Part shown: one piece after another, positions 8,977 to 17,152 of the stretch
Numbering within the stretch: position 1 is the stretch's first letter
How the letters are laid out: each line of letters begins with the position of its first letter
Assembly: GCA_016218095.1 (NCBI GenBank)
Contig: JACREV010000072.1
Location: 1 to 25,859 of the forward strand
Direction of reading: 5' to 3'
Length of the DNA stretch: 25,859 nucleotides
DNA from: Deltaproteobacteria bacterium
Lineage (GTDB): Bacteria > Desulfobacterota > GWC2-55-46
Notes under the pieces: model-generated
Seen by the model: the letters and a program-made list of their open reading frames with translations, nothing else
Database searches by the model: none
Told to the model about the DNA's origin: nothing
Translations under genes and position numbers: made by a program

Positions 8977-8978
8977 CG

Positions 8979-11000
8979 ATGGAATTCACTTTCCTCATAC
9001 CGCTGTTGCCGCTCCTGGGCGCGACCGTAAACGGGGTGATCGGGTCCAAGCTCACGAAAAGGGCGGTAGGGCTCATCGCGTGCCTCGTAATGGGCGCGGC
9101 CTTCCTTGTGTCGGTTGCCACCTTCTACAAGCTCATGCTGCTGCCTGAGGCCGAGAGGTCGGTCGTCGTCTCCTTCTTCACCTGGATCTCGAGCGGCGCC
9201 TTCAGCGTCGACATCGCCTTCCTCATAGACCCGCTCTCGGCGCTCATGATACTCATCGTATCCGGGGTCGGGTTCCTCATACACGTATACTCGACCGGCT
9301 ACATGCATGACGACAAGGCGTACTGGAGGTACATGTGCTACCTGAACCTCTTCGTCTTCTTCATGCTGATGCTGGTCCTGGGTTCCAACTACCTTGTCAT
9401 GTTCCTCGGATGGGAGGGCGTGGGTCTGTGCTCGTACCTCTTGATCGGCTTCTGGTACGAGAAGAAGGCGGCCTCGGACGCAGGAAAGAAGGCGTTCGTC
9501 GTCAACAGGATAGGCGACTTCGGCTTCATCCTCGGCCTCTTCCTCCTCTACTGGAGCTTGTCCGACCTGGGGGCGGCCTCTCTCGATTATAAGACCGTCT
9601 TCGAGAACGTCCACCTTATCGACCCGGCGATACTGACGCTTATTGGGTTGCTCCTTTTCGTCGGCGCGACCGGCAAGTCCGCCCAGGTGCCCCTTTATGT
9701 GTGGCTCCCGGACGCGATGGAGGGCCCGACACCGGTGAGCGCCCTCATACACGCCGCTACGATGGTCACCGCCGGCGTATATATGGTTGCGAGGAACAAC
9801 GCCCTTTACTCTCTCATCCCGCACGTCGGGAATATCATAGCCTCGGTCGGCATATTCACCGCCCTCTTCGCCGCGACGATGGGCCTCGTACAGAACGACA
9901 TAAAGAAAGTGCTCGCGTACTCGACGGTGAGCCAGCTGGGCTATATGTTCGCGGCCGTCGGCGTCGGCGCGTACACGGCCGGGGTCTTCCACCTCATGAC
10001 CCACGCCTTCTTCAAGGGGCTAATGTTCCTCGGCTCCGGCTCGGTCATACACGCGATGGGCGGAGAGCAGGACATGAGGAAGATGGGCGGGCTCCACTCG
10101 CACATGAAGATAACCTCCGTGACCTTTATCATAGGCGCGCTCGCCATAGCCGGCATGCCGCCGTTCAGCGGGTTCTGGTCGAAGGACGAGATACTCTGGG
10201 AGGCCTTCGAGAAGGGGCACGTCGTAATATGGGCCGTCGGGCTCCTGACCGCGGGAATGACGGCGTTTTACATGTTCAGGCAGGTATTCATGACCTTCAC
10301 CGGCGAGTGCAGGGCCGACGACCACACGAAACACCACCTGCACGAGTCGCCGTCCTCGATGACGGTGCCGCTCATCATACTCGCGGTGCTTTCGGCGATC
10401 GGCGGGATAATAGGCATACCCTTCTTCGAGGAGGGGACCGCCGCGCACCAGTTCCTTAACCCCGTATTCGGGCACGGTGGACACGAGGTCCACGCCGAGG
10501 CGGCAGGCGCCGGACACGGCTCGCTCGAATTCATCCTCATGGGTGTCTCCGTCGCGGTCGGGTTGACGGGCATATTCCTGGCCTCGCTCCTCTACTACGC
10601 GCCGATGAAGAAGTACGCGCCGTCGTTCTGGAGGCCGGAATCAATTGCGTCCGGCTTCAAGGGGCTACATAAGCTCCTCTTCAATAAGTACTATATAGAC
10701 GAGATATACGACTACCTCGTCGTCGACCCCATCAAGAGGTTCTGCGACTGGTGCCTTTCCTTCGACCTCGGCGTGATCGACTGGTTCGTCAACTTCGCGG
10801 CATGGTTTACGAGGCTCACCGCCTGGGCGTCGCACAAGTTCGACATCTACATCGTGGACGGGCTCGTCAACTCCATGTCCACGCTCGTCACATATAACAG
10901 CACCATCTGGCGGAGGCTCCAGACAGGGTACCTCCAGAACTACGCCCTCGTATTCGTCGTCGGCGTGCTCATAATAATAGTAAGGGTCCTCCTGGGCTAA
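8979..11000 (+). CDS. nuoL: NADH-quinone oxidoreductase subunit L, long lateral-helix form
   Basis: Distal antiporter-like subunit, 673 aa against about 613 in E. coli. Proton-path residues are visible: E146 (GWEGVGLCSY), K233 (GKSAQVPLYVWLPDAMEGPT) and K402 (WSKDEIL). His-rich loops occur at 449-454 and 490-513. The C-terminal lateral-helix region appears extended by a 26-residue near-duplication: residues 595-620 start FDLGVIDWFVN and residues 621-646 start FDIYIVDGLVN. The final helix (about 650-673) re-anchors the protein. From memory, a longer lateral helix in NuoL goes with complex I forms that carry a second NuoM, and a second nuoM lies two genes downstream here. Confidence 0.97.
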   Translation: MEFTFLIPLLPLLGATVNGVIGSKLTKRAVGLIACLVMGAAFLVSVATFYKLMLLPEAERSVVVSFFTWISSGAFSVDIAFLIDPLSALMILIVSGVGFLIHVYSTGYMHDDKAYWRYMCYLNLFVFFMLMLVLGSNYLVMFLGWEGVGLCSYLLIGFWYEKKAASDAGKKAFVVNRIGDFGFILGLFLLYWSLSDLGAASLDYKTVFENVHLIDPAILTLIGLLLFVGATGKSAQVPLYVWLPDAMEGPTPVSALIHAATMVTAGVYMVARNNALYSLIPHVGNIIASVGIFTALFAATMGLVQNDIKKVLAYSTVSQLGYMFAAVGVGAYTAGVFHLMTHAFFKGLMFLGSGSVIHAMGGEQDMRKMGGLHSHMKITSVTFIIGALAIAGMPPFSGFWSKDEILWEAFEKGHVVIWAVGLLTAGMTAFYMFRQVFMTFTGECRADDHTKHHLHESPSSMTVPLIILAVLSAIGGIIGIPFFEEGTAAHQFLNPVFGHGGHEVHAEAAGAGHGSLEFILMGVSVAVGLTGIFLASLLYYAPMKKYAPSFWRPESIASGFKGLHKLLFNKYYIDEIYDYLVVDPIKRFCDWCLSFDLGVIDWFVNFAAWFTRLTAWASHKFDIYIVDGLVNSMSTLVTYNSTIWRRLQTGYLQNYALVFVVGVLIIIVRVLLG

Positions 11001-11003
11001 GGC

Positions 11004-12608
11004 ATGATAGAAAACGCACTCGGCATACCGATACTCTCGATACTGATATTGATCCCGCTCCTCGGCGCCGGCGCGCTCTTCTTCTTCCCCAACGGGCAGA
11101 AGGAGGCGATACGCTCGACCGCCTTCGGGGTCGCGCTCGTCAACTTCGTCATCTCGCTCATACTCCTTTTCTACTTCGACTCGTCGACCTACAAGATGCA
11201 GTTCGTGGAAAAGGCGGCGTGGATACCGGGGATCGGAGTCGAGTACTTCCTCGGCATGGACGGGATAAGCCTCCTCCTCGTGCTCCTCACGACATTTACG
11301 AGCGCGATAGCCATACTCGCATCGTGGTCGGCGATAGAGGAGAGGGTCAAGGAGTACATGATACACCTCCTCATACTGGAAGCCGGGATGATCGGCGTCT
11401 TCGTCGCGCTCGACATGATCCTCTTCTTCGTATTCTGGGAGATAGGCCTCATACCGATGTTCTTCCTCATAGGCGTCTGGGGCGGCCCGAGGAAGCTCTA
11501 CGCAAACATAAAGTTCTTCCTATACACGCTCTTCGGGTCGGTCTTCATGCTCGTCGGCATCCTTGCGCTCTACTACGCGCACGGGACGGCCACGGGCGAG
11601 TACACCTTCAACCTCCTTAAGCTCTACGAGGTCTCGTACCCGTACAACCTCCAGTGGTGGGTATTCCTCTCGTTCTTCCTCGGCTTCGCCATAAAGGTCC
11701 CGGTCTTCCCGTTCCATACGTGGTTGCCCGACGCGCACGTCGAGGCCCCGACAGCGGGGAGCGTCATACTTGCGGCTGTGCTCCTTAAGATGGGTACATA
11801 CGGGTTCGTCCGGTTCAACCTCCCGCTTTTGGCGGACGCCAGCAGGGCCTTTACGCCCTTCATTCTGGTGCTTGCGGTAATAGGCATAATCTACGGGGCG
11901 TTCCTCGCAATGGCCCAGAAGGACATAAAGAAGCTCGTGGCGTATTCGAGCGTGAGCCACCTCGGCGCGGTCATGGCCGGGCTCTTCGCGTTGAACCAGC
12001 AGGGCATCGACGGCGGCGTGCTTCAGATGATAAACCACGGCATATCGACCGGAGGGCTCTTCCTCGTAATAGGCATGATCTACGAGAGGAGGCACACGAG
12101 GCTAATCTCCGACTTCGGGGGCATAGCCAGGGTGATGCCGGTCTACTCGGCCCTCGTGCTCATTATAGTATTTTCGTCGATCGGGCTGCCCGGCACCAAC
12201 GGGTTCATCGGCGAGATATTGATACTCATGGGCTTATTTAAGACGAGCGCTACGGCGACGGTATTAGCGGCGACAGGCGTCATACTCGGCGCGGCGTACA
12301 TGCTCTGGATGACGCAGAGGGTGGTATTCGGGAAGATCACGAAGAGGGAGAACCTTAACCTAAAGGACATAAACGCGAGGGAGGTCCTGACCCTTTTGCC
12401 GATAATCGGCCTCATATTCTGGATAGGCATCTACCCGAAGCACTTCCTCTCGCTCTCTTCGGCGTCGACCGCCCGCATAGCGGAGATAGTCGAGAGGAAC
12501 GCGCCCAAGGCGGAGAGAGCGGAGAGAGCGGCGCATGTGGAAGGCGCGGCGCACCACACGGATATGAATGAAACCGGACACGCCGAAGCTCACGGAGGTA
12601 CGCATTAA
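11004..12608 (+). CDS. nuoM: NADH-quinone oxidoreductase subunit M, copy 1
   Basis: Antiporter-like (Mrp-type) membrane subunit, 534 aa, about 14 helices. Key proton-path residues are all present: E146 (FWEIGLIP), K231 (AIKVPVFPFHTWLPDAH), K262 (LLKMGTYG) and E404 (NGFIGEILI). It starts 3 bp after nuoL and ends directly against the second nuoM with no gap. The C-terminal tail (about 490-534) is hydrophilic, with repeated Ala-Glu-Arg followed by seven histidines, a feature absent from copy 2. The tail's function is unknown; metal binding or an interaction with the His-rich protein downstream are guesses. Confidence 0.97.
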   Translation: MIENALGIPILSILILIPLLGAGALFFFPNGQKEAIRSTAFGVALVNFVISLILLFYFDSSTYKMQFVEKAAWIPGIGVEYFLGMDGISLLLVLLTTFTSAIAILASWSAIEERVKEYMIHLLILEAGMIGVFVALDMILFFVFWEIGLIPMFFLIGVWGGPRKLYANIKFFLYTLFGSVFMLVGILALYYAHGTATGEYTFNLLKLYEVSYPYNLQWWVFLSFFLGFAIKVPVFPFHTWLPDAHVEAPTAGSVILAAVLLKMGTYGFVRFNLPLLADASRAFTPFILVLAVIGIIYGAFLAMAQKDIKKLVAYSSVSHLGAVMAGLFALNQQGIDGGVLQMINHGISTGGLFLVIGMIYERRHTRLISDFGGIARVMPVYSALVLIIVFSSIGLPGTNGFIGEILILMGLFKTSATATVLAATGVILGAAYMLWMTQRVVFGKITKRENLNLKDINAREVLTLLPIIGLIFWIGIYPKHFLSLSSASTARIAEIVERNAPKAERAERAAHVEGAAHHTDMNETGHAEAHGGTH

Positions 12609-14183
12609 ATGACCGGGCTCACGGGCTTTCCGATACTTTCTACGATTACTTTTCTGCCTGCGCTCGGCGCGCTCGGCATCATCCTTTTCTATAAGAAGGA
12701 GTGGACCGACCTCATAAAGTGGACCGCGCTCGGGACATCGGTCGTGACGTTCGCCGTCTCGCTCTATCTGCCGCTTACCTTCGACATGGCCGACCCCGGC
12801 CTCCAGTGGGTCGAAAAGACCGTCTGGATAGAGAGGTTCGGGATATCGTACTACATGGGGGTGGACGGCATTAGCCTCCTCCTCGTGCTCCTTACGACCT
12901 TCATGACGATAATATGCGTGCTGGCCTCGTGGAGGGAGATAAACACGAAGCTCAAGGGATACATGGCCCTCTTCCTCCTGACCGAGACGTTCTCGCTCGG
13001 CATCTTCATGGCCATGGACCTCTTCCTATTCTACGTCTTCTGGGAGGCGGTCCTCATCCCCATGGTCTTCATAATAGGCATCTGGGGCGGCGTGAGAAAG
13101 TTCTACTCGGCGATCAAGTTCTTCATTTTCACCTTCGTGGGTAGCCTGTTCATGCTCCTCGGCGTCCTTGCCATCTACTTCTATCACGGCAAGGTCACGG
13201 GGGTGTATACATTCGACTCCACGATACTCTTGCTTTCGCCCGTGGCGCCGGCCGTGCAGTTCTGGGTCTTCATAGCGTTCTTCCTCGGGTTCGCTGTAAA
13301 GGTGCCGATGTTCCCGTTGCACACCTGGCTCCCCGACGCGCACACCGACGCGCCGACAGCGGGCTCCATCGTCCTTGCCGCCGTGCTCCTTAAGCTCGGG
13401 ACATACGCGTTCGTCCGGTTCACGCTTCCGATGCTCCCGAACGCCTCGATGGCGTTTGCGCCGCTCATGATAGGTATATCGATATTCGCCATCATCTACG
13501 GCGCGCTCGTCACGATCGCCCAGAAGGACATAAAGAAGCTCATCGCCTACTCGAGCGTGAGCCACATGGGTTTTGTCATGCTCGGCATATTCGTATTCAA
13601 CATAGAGGGCCTCAAGGGCAGCGTCATGCAGATGCTGAACCACGGTATCTCCACCGGCGCGCTCTTCCTCCTCGTCGGCATGATATACGAAAGGACGCAT
13701 ACGAGGATGATAGGCGACTACACGGGCCTCTTCAAGGAGCTCCCTGTCTACGGGGTATTCTTCCTGATCGTCGTCCTCTCCTCCATGGGCATGCCGACTA
13801 CGAACGGGTTCATAGGCGAGCTCTTCGTCCTCATAGGCGCGTTCAAGGCCCATTGGGTCTACGCCGTATTCGTCGCGTTCGGCGTCCTCCTGGGCGCGGT
13901 CTATCTCCTCTGGCTCTTCCAGAGGGTCTTCCTCGGGAACTTCCACTACGCCGGAGGGCACGGGCTCAAAGACCTGGGGCTCCGTGAAATAATAGAGACG
14001 GCGCCGCTCATAATACTCATATTCTGGATCGGGCTCTACCCCAAGCCGTTCCTGAACGTCATGGACGCGTCGTTGACGAGGCTTGTGAAACAGGTGGAGA
14101 CGAATTACAGGAAGGGCAACGGGGAGGCGGTCTCGCCCCAGGCCTCGCTCGATGCCGCAGTCGTCGAAAGGAAGGTTGAGTGA
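12609..14183 (+). CDS. nuoM2: NADH-quinone oxidoreductase subunit M, copy 2
   Basis: A second complete NuoM of 524 aa encoded directly behind the first. The two align without gaps over the first 410 residues or so, and E146, K231, K262 and E404 fall at identical positions, so this copy is expected to pump as well. The proteins differ in many hydrophobic positions and in their C-termini, so the duplication is old rather than an assembly artefact. Its TGA overlaps the nuoN ATG. The likely role is a fourth antiporter-like pump in the membrane arm, giving an L-M-M-N order; stoichiometry cannot be read from the sequence. Confidence 0.96.
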   Translation: MTGLTGFPILSTITFLPALGALGIILFYKKEWTDLIKWTALGTSVVTFAVSLYLPLTFDMADPGLQWVEKTVWIERFGISYYMGVDGISLLLVLLTTFMTIICVLASWREINTKLKGYMALFLLTETFSLGIFMAMDLFLFYVFWEAVLIPMVFIIGIWGGVRKFYSAIKFFIFTFVGSLFMLLGVLAIYFYHGKVTGVYTFDSTILLLSPVAPAVQFWVFIAFFLGFAVKVPMFPLHTWLPDAHTDAPTAGSIVLAAVLLKLGTYAFVRFTLPMLPNASMAFAPLMIGISIFAIIYGALVTIAQKDIKKLIAYSSVSHMGFVMLGIFVFNIEGLKGSVMQMLNHGISTGALFLLVGMIYERTHTRMIGDYTGLFKELPVYGVFFLIVVLSSMGMPTTNGFIGELFVLIGAFKAHWVYAVFVAFGVLLGAVYLLWLFQRVFLGNFHYAGGHGLKDLGLREIIETAPLIILIFWIGLYPKPFLNVMDASLTRLVKQVETNYRKGNGEAVSPQASLDAAVVERKVE

Positions 14184-15622
14184 TGCCCGCCGGACTCAAC
14201 ATAAACCTCTACGCCGTAATGCCGGAGATACTCGTAACGGCGCTTGCGCTCCTCGTCCTTATCCTCGACTTCTTCATCAGGAAGAACAAGGCCGCGCTCG
14301 GGTGGGTGTCGATCGTCGGGCTCCTCTGCATACTGCCTGTCGCGGCGTACACGAACGAGCCGTACCCGGTCTTCGGCGGCACGGTCGTAGCCGACAGCTT
14401 CTCGGCCTTCTTCAACGTCATTTTCATAATCGCCGCGATATTCACGATCCTCATCTCGATGGACTATCTCAAAAAGATAGGCGTCGACAGGGGCGAGTAT
14501 TACCATATAATCCTGTTTGCGACCGTCGGCATGATGGTCATGGGCGCGGCGAACGACCTCATCAACGTCTACGTCGGGCTCGAGCTCATGGCCCTTTCCT
14601 TCTACATACTCGTAGCCTACAGGGTGACGAGCTCGCGGTCGGTGGAAGGGGCGCTCAAATATTTCGTCCTCGGCGCGCTCTCTTCAGGCATACTCCTCTA
14701 CGGGATGTCCTTCGCCTACGGCGCGGCGGGTTCCACCAACTTCATGGAGATAGCGGGCGAATTGGGCAAAGGCGACAACACATTCCTTACGCTCGGCATC
14801 ATACTCATGGCCGTAGGCTTCGGCTTCAAGATAGCGGCGGTCCCGTTCCACCTCTGGGCCCCGGACGTATACGAGGGCGCGCCGACGCCGGTGACCGCGC
14901 TCCTTTCAGTCGGCTCGAAGGCCGCGGCCTTCGCGGCGTTCCTCCGCGTCTTTACCGCCGCGTTCCCTGCGTTCCAGGCAGACTGGTCCTCGATGCTCTG
15001 GCTGGTATCGGCCGCCACGATGATATTCGGAGCGGTCGTCGCCATCTCCCAGAAGAACATCGTAAGGATGCTCGCGTACTCGTCGATAGCGCATGCCGGG
15101 ATAATAATGATAGGCCTCCTCGTATTCAACGACACGGGGCTCTCGGGCGTGGCCTATTACCTCCTCGTCTACGCCTTCATGAACATGGGCGCGTTCACGA
15201 TCGTCGCGCTCTTCAGGAACAAGGGGAAGTTCGAGAACATCGACGAGTACAGGGGGCTGGCTTCCACAAGGCCGCTCCTTGCGTTCCTCATGGCGCTCTT
15301 CCTCTTGTCCCTTGCCGGCATTCCTCCGACCGGAGGCTTCGCGGCAAAGTTCTTCGTCCTGTCCGCCGCGATAGACGCCAAATACTACTGGCTCGCGTCC
15401 ATAGGCGTCGTGTCCACGGCGATATCGCTCTTCTTCTACGCAAAGGTCATCTTCTACATGTACATGAGGGACCCGGAGGTTGGCGCGGAGACAGCGCCGT
15501 CATCCGGGGTGATTTACAACATAGTGCTTTTCTGCACGGCGACAGGGACGGTCCTTCTCGGGGTGTACCCGGCGCCCTTTATCGACATGGCTATAAAGGC
15601 CGTAAGGCCCTTATTAATGTAA
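14183..15622 (+). CDS. nuoN: NADH-quinone oxidoreductase subunit N
   Basis: Proximal antiporter-like subunit, 479 aa, about 14 transmembrane helices. Diagnostic stretches are GLELMALSFYILVAYR (about 132-147), AAVPFHLWAPDVYEGAPTPV and GIPPTGGFAAKFFVL. The start was set at the ATG overlapping the nuoM2 stop; a GTG one codon earlier is possible. AAGGAAGG lies just upstream. This is the last recognised structural nuo gene. The small His-rich gene begins 11 bp after its stop. Confidence 0.97.
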   Translation: MPAGLNINLYAVMPEILVTALALLVLILDFFIRKNKAALGWVSIVGLLCILPVAAYTNEPYPVFGGTVVADSFSAFFNVIFIIAAIFTILISMDYLKKIGVDRGEYYHIILFATVGMMVMGAANDLINVYVGLELMALSFYILVAYRVTSSRSVEGALKYFVLGALSSGILLYGMSFAYGAAGSTNFMEIAGELGKGDNTFLTLGIILMAVGFGFKIAAVPFHLWAPDVYEGAPTPVTALLSVGSKAAAFAAFLRVFTAAFPAFQADWSSMLWLVSAATMIFGAVVAISQKNIVRMLAYSSIAHAGIIMIGLLVFNDTGLSGVAYYLLVYAFMNMGAFTIVALFRNKGKFENIDEYRGLASTRPLLAFLMALFLLSLAGIPPTGGFAAKFFVLSAAIDAKYYWLASIGVVSTAISLFFYAKVIFYMYMRDPEVGAETAPSSGVIYNIVLFCTATGTVLLGVYPAPFIDMAIKAVRPLLM

Positions 15623-15633
15623 CGGAGCGCAAT

Positions 15634-15948
15634 ATGGCAGGCCACGACGACAACCACGGACACGGTCACGACGATAACGATTCCCACGCAACGCACGGCC
15701 ACGGCGTCCACGGGGACGAGCACGACGACCTCCTCCTCCACGGAGGCCACGACGAGCACGGGGCGCACGATGTCCACGCGCATGACGAGCCCGCGCAACC
15801 CGTAGCGCCGCCGGACACCGGCAACAGGAACTGGTGGCGTCTGCCGTTCGACGCGACGACCAATTTTTCGCTCCTCGGGTTCTTCCTCGGCGGCTCGCGC
15901 TGGGAGAGCAACGAAAGGAAGCGCGTAGACTTCAAGCTTGATGAGTAG
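15634..15948 (+). CDS. Small His/Asp-rich protein of unknown function
   Basis: A 104-aa protein I do not recognise. Residues 1-52 are extremely His/Asp/Gly-rich, with 15 histidines in the first 50 residues, many as HD, GH or HGH. A Pro/Ala linker (53-62) follows, then NRNWWRLPFDATTNFSLLGF and a charged end. There is no signal peptide and no convincing transmembrane helix, although FSLLGFFLGG (78-87) could touch a membrane. It starts 11 bp after nuoN and overlaps ispE by 8 bp, so it is cotranscribed with the complex I genes. A metal-binding or metallochaperone role, or an accessory role for complex I, is inference from composition and position. The clean frame and tight spacing argue that it is real. 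Confidence 0.75.
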   Translation: MAGHDDNHGHGHDDNDSHATHGHGVHGDEHDDLLLHGGHDEHGAHDVHAHDEPAQPVAPPDTGNRNWWRLPFDATTNFSLLGFFLGGSRWESNERKRVDFKLDE

Positions 15949-16798
15949 CCTCACCCTCTCTTCCCCGGCAAAGGTAAACCTCTTTCTTAAAGTCCTCCGG
16001 AAAAGAAGCGACGGATACCACGACATAGCCACGCTAATGCAGGCCGTCTCCCTCTTCGACCGCATCTCGGTCGAGACCCTGGAGGGCGAAGGCGTCTCTT
16101 TATGGTGTTCTGACCCGGCTTTGCCGGCCGACTCTACCAACATCGCCTACCGTGCCGCGGACCTGTATCTTAAGACAACGGGCTTAAGGAAAAAGATATC
16201 CATAAGGATCGAAAAGAATATCCCCGTCGGCGCGGGGCTCGGCGGTGGGTCGTCGAACGCCGCGACTGTCTTGAAGGCCCTTGACGAGCTCGAAGGCGGC
16301 AGGCTCGGGAAGGAGGCGTTACTGGACCTTTCCGCCTCTATCGGGTCGGACTGCCCGTTCTTTATTTCAGGAAAGGCGGCATACGCCGAGGGAAGGGGAG
16401 AGAGGCTCCAACCCGTTGATTTGCCCAAGTTCGCGTATATATTGATAAATCCAGGCTTTCAGGTCTCCACGGCCTGGGCCTACAGCAATTTGGACTTGAC
16501 AAAGAAGGGTGAAGATAATATCCTAATTTTTTCCGGAAAGGCCCCTTCCAAGGCAGTGGACCTGAAGGCTATCCTTGTGAACGACCTCGAGGAAGTCACT
16601 CTCCGGAAACACCCGGTCATATCCGATATCAAAAAGGCGCTCTTAGGTTCCGGCGCCGTCGTATCACTCATGTCCGGGAGCGGCCCTACCGTCTTCGGCG
16701 TCTTCGAGGATAGAGGAGCCGCCGAGAGGGCGTTAGCGCCTCTAAAAAAGAGGTTCCCGGATAATTTTTTTGTCTCCCTCGCAGAGGGGCTGTGTTGA
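15941..16798 (+). CDS. ispE: 4-diphosphocytidyl-2-C-methyl-D-erythritol kinase
   Basis: GHMP-family kinase of the MEP isoprenoid pathway, 285 aa: it phosphorylates CDP-methylerythritol with ATP. Seen are the N-terminal PAKVNLFLKVLRKRSDGYHD (9-28, with K11 at the active site), the glycine-rich ATP loop PVGAGLGGGSSNAA (95-108), and SIGSDCPFF (134-142) with the catalytic aspartate D137. The C-terminal MSGSGPTVFG block is also present. The ATG overlaps the end of the His-rich gene by 8 bp; a TTG one codon upstream is less likely. The last codons and the TGA lie inside the first unit of a 17-bp tandem repeat, so the C-terminus Glu-Gly-Leu-Cys is partly repeat-encoded. Confidence 0.96.
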   Translation: MSSLTLSSPAKVNLFLKVLRKRSDGYHDIATLMQAVSLFDRISVETLEGEGVSLWCSDPALPADSTNIAYRAADLYLKTTGLRKKISIRIEKNIPVGAGLGGGSSNAATVLKALDELEGGRLGKEALLDLSASIGSDCPFFISGKAAYAEGRGERLQPVDLPKFAYILINPGFQVSTAWAYSNLDLTKKGEDNILIFSGKAPSKAVDLKAILVNDLEEVTLRKHPVISDIKKALLGSGAVVSLMSGSGPTVFGVFEDRGAAERALAPLKKRFPDNFFVSLAEGLC

Positions 16799-16980
16799 AC
16801 CAGGGGCTGTGTTGAACCAGGGGCTGTGTTGAACCAGGGGCTGTGTTAAATCGAGAGATATGTTGAACAGAAGGGCTGTGTTGAACCAGGGGCCGTGCTA
16901 AGACAGGGGCCGTGTTAAGTCGAGAGATCTGTTGAGCAGAGGGCTGTGTTGAGCGCTGGGGGGCTGTATGAGCCGGGGCT
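16786..16980 (+). repeat. Degenerate 17-bp tandem repeat array after ispE
   Basis: Three perfect copies of GGGGCTGTGTTGAACCA (16786-16836) are followed by about eight diverged copies up to 16980, with variants such as GGGGCCGTGTTAAGTCG. A higher-order 52-bp pattern repeats: 16837-16888 matches 16906-16957 closely. The array begins inside the ispE coding region and ends about 70 bp before tRNA-Gln. It has no inverted-repeat character and no unique spacers, so it is not a CRISPR. It looks like a slippage-generated minisatellite. Confidence 0.88.
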
Positions 16981-17051
16981 CTTAAAATTGCTTGGCGTAA
17001 CTGCTTAGAGTGGAGCGGGGGGAGCATTCAATTGGGTTCTCCTTATCTGAT

Positions 17052-17126
17052 TGGGGCGTCGCCAAGCGGTAAGGCACGGGGTTTTGATCCCCGCACCCGG
17101 AGGTTCGAATCCTCCCGCCCCAGCCA
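17052..17126 (+). tRNA. tRNA-Gln(TTG)
   Basis: A complete cloverleaf can be drawn. The acceptor TGGGGCG (17052-17058) pairs with CGCCCCA (17116-17122). The D-arm is GCC/GGC, the anticodon stem CGGGG/CCCCG has loop TTTTGAT giving anticodon TTG, and the T-arm GGAGG-TTCGAAT-CCTCC is intact. The discriminator is G and CCA is encoded. It lies 26 bp before prs, a position I associate with deltaproteobacterial genomes. Confidence 0.97.
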
Positions 17127-17152
17127 CAAAATGAAAATCCGGAAGTGTCGAG

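Noticed and set aside
8973..10004. 343-codon minus-strand frame opposite nuoL
   Set aside because: Antisense shadow with an extremely charged Glu/Arg/His composition and no recognisable motif.
14152..15633. Long frame upstream of the His-rich protein that would make it a 598-residue protein
   Set aside because: The upstream part is the +2 frame of nuoN, rich in Arg/His/Gly; only the last 104 codons lie outside nuoN and have their own ATG.
16786..16980. CRISPR array
   Set aside because: Units are 17 bp, directly abutting with no unique spacers, degenerate, and start inside ispE; no cas genes are nearby.
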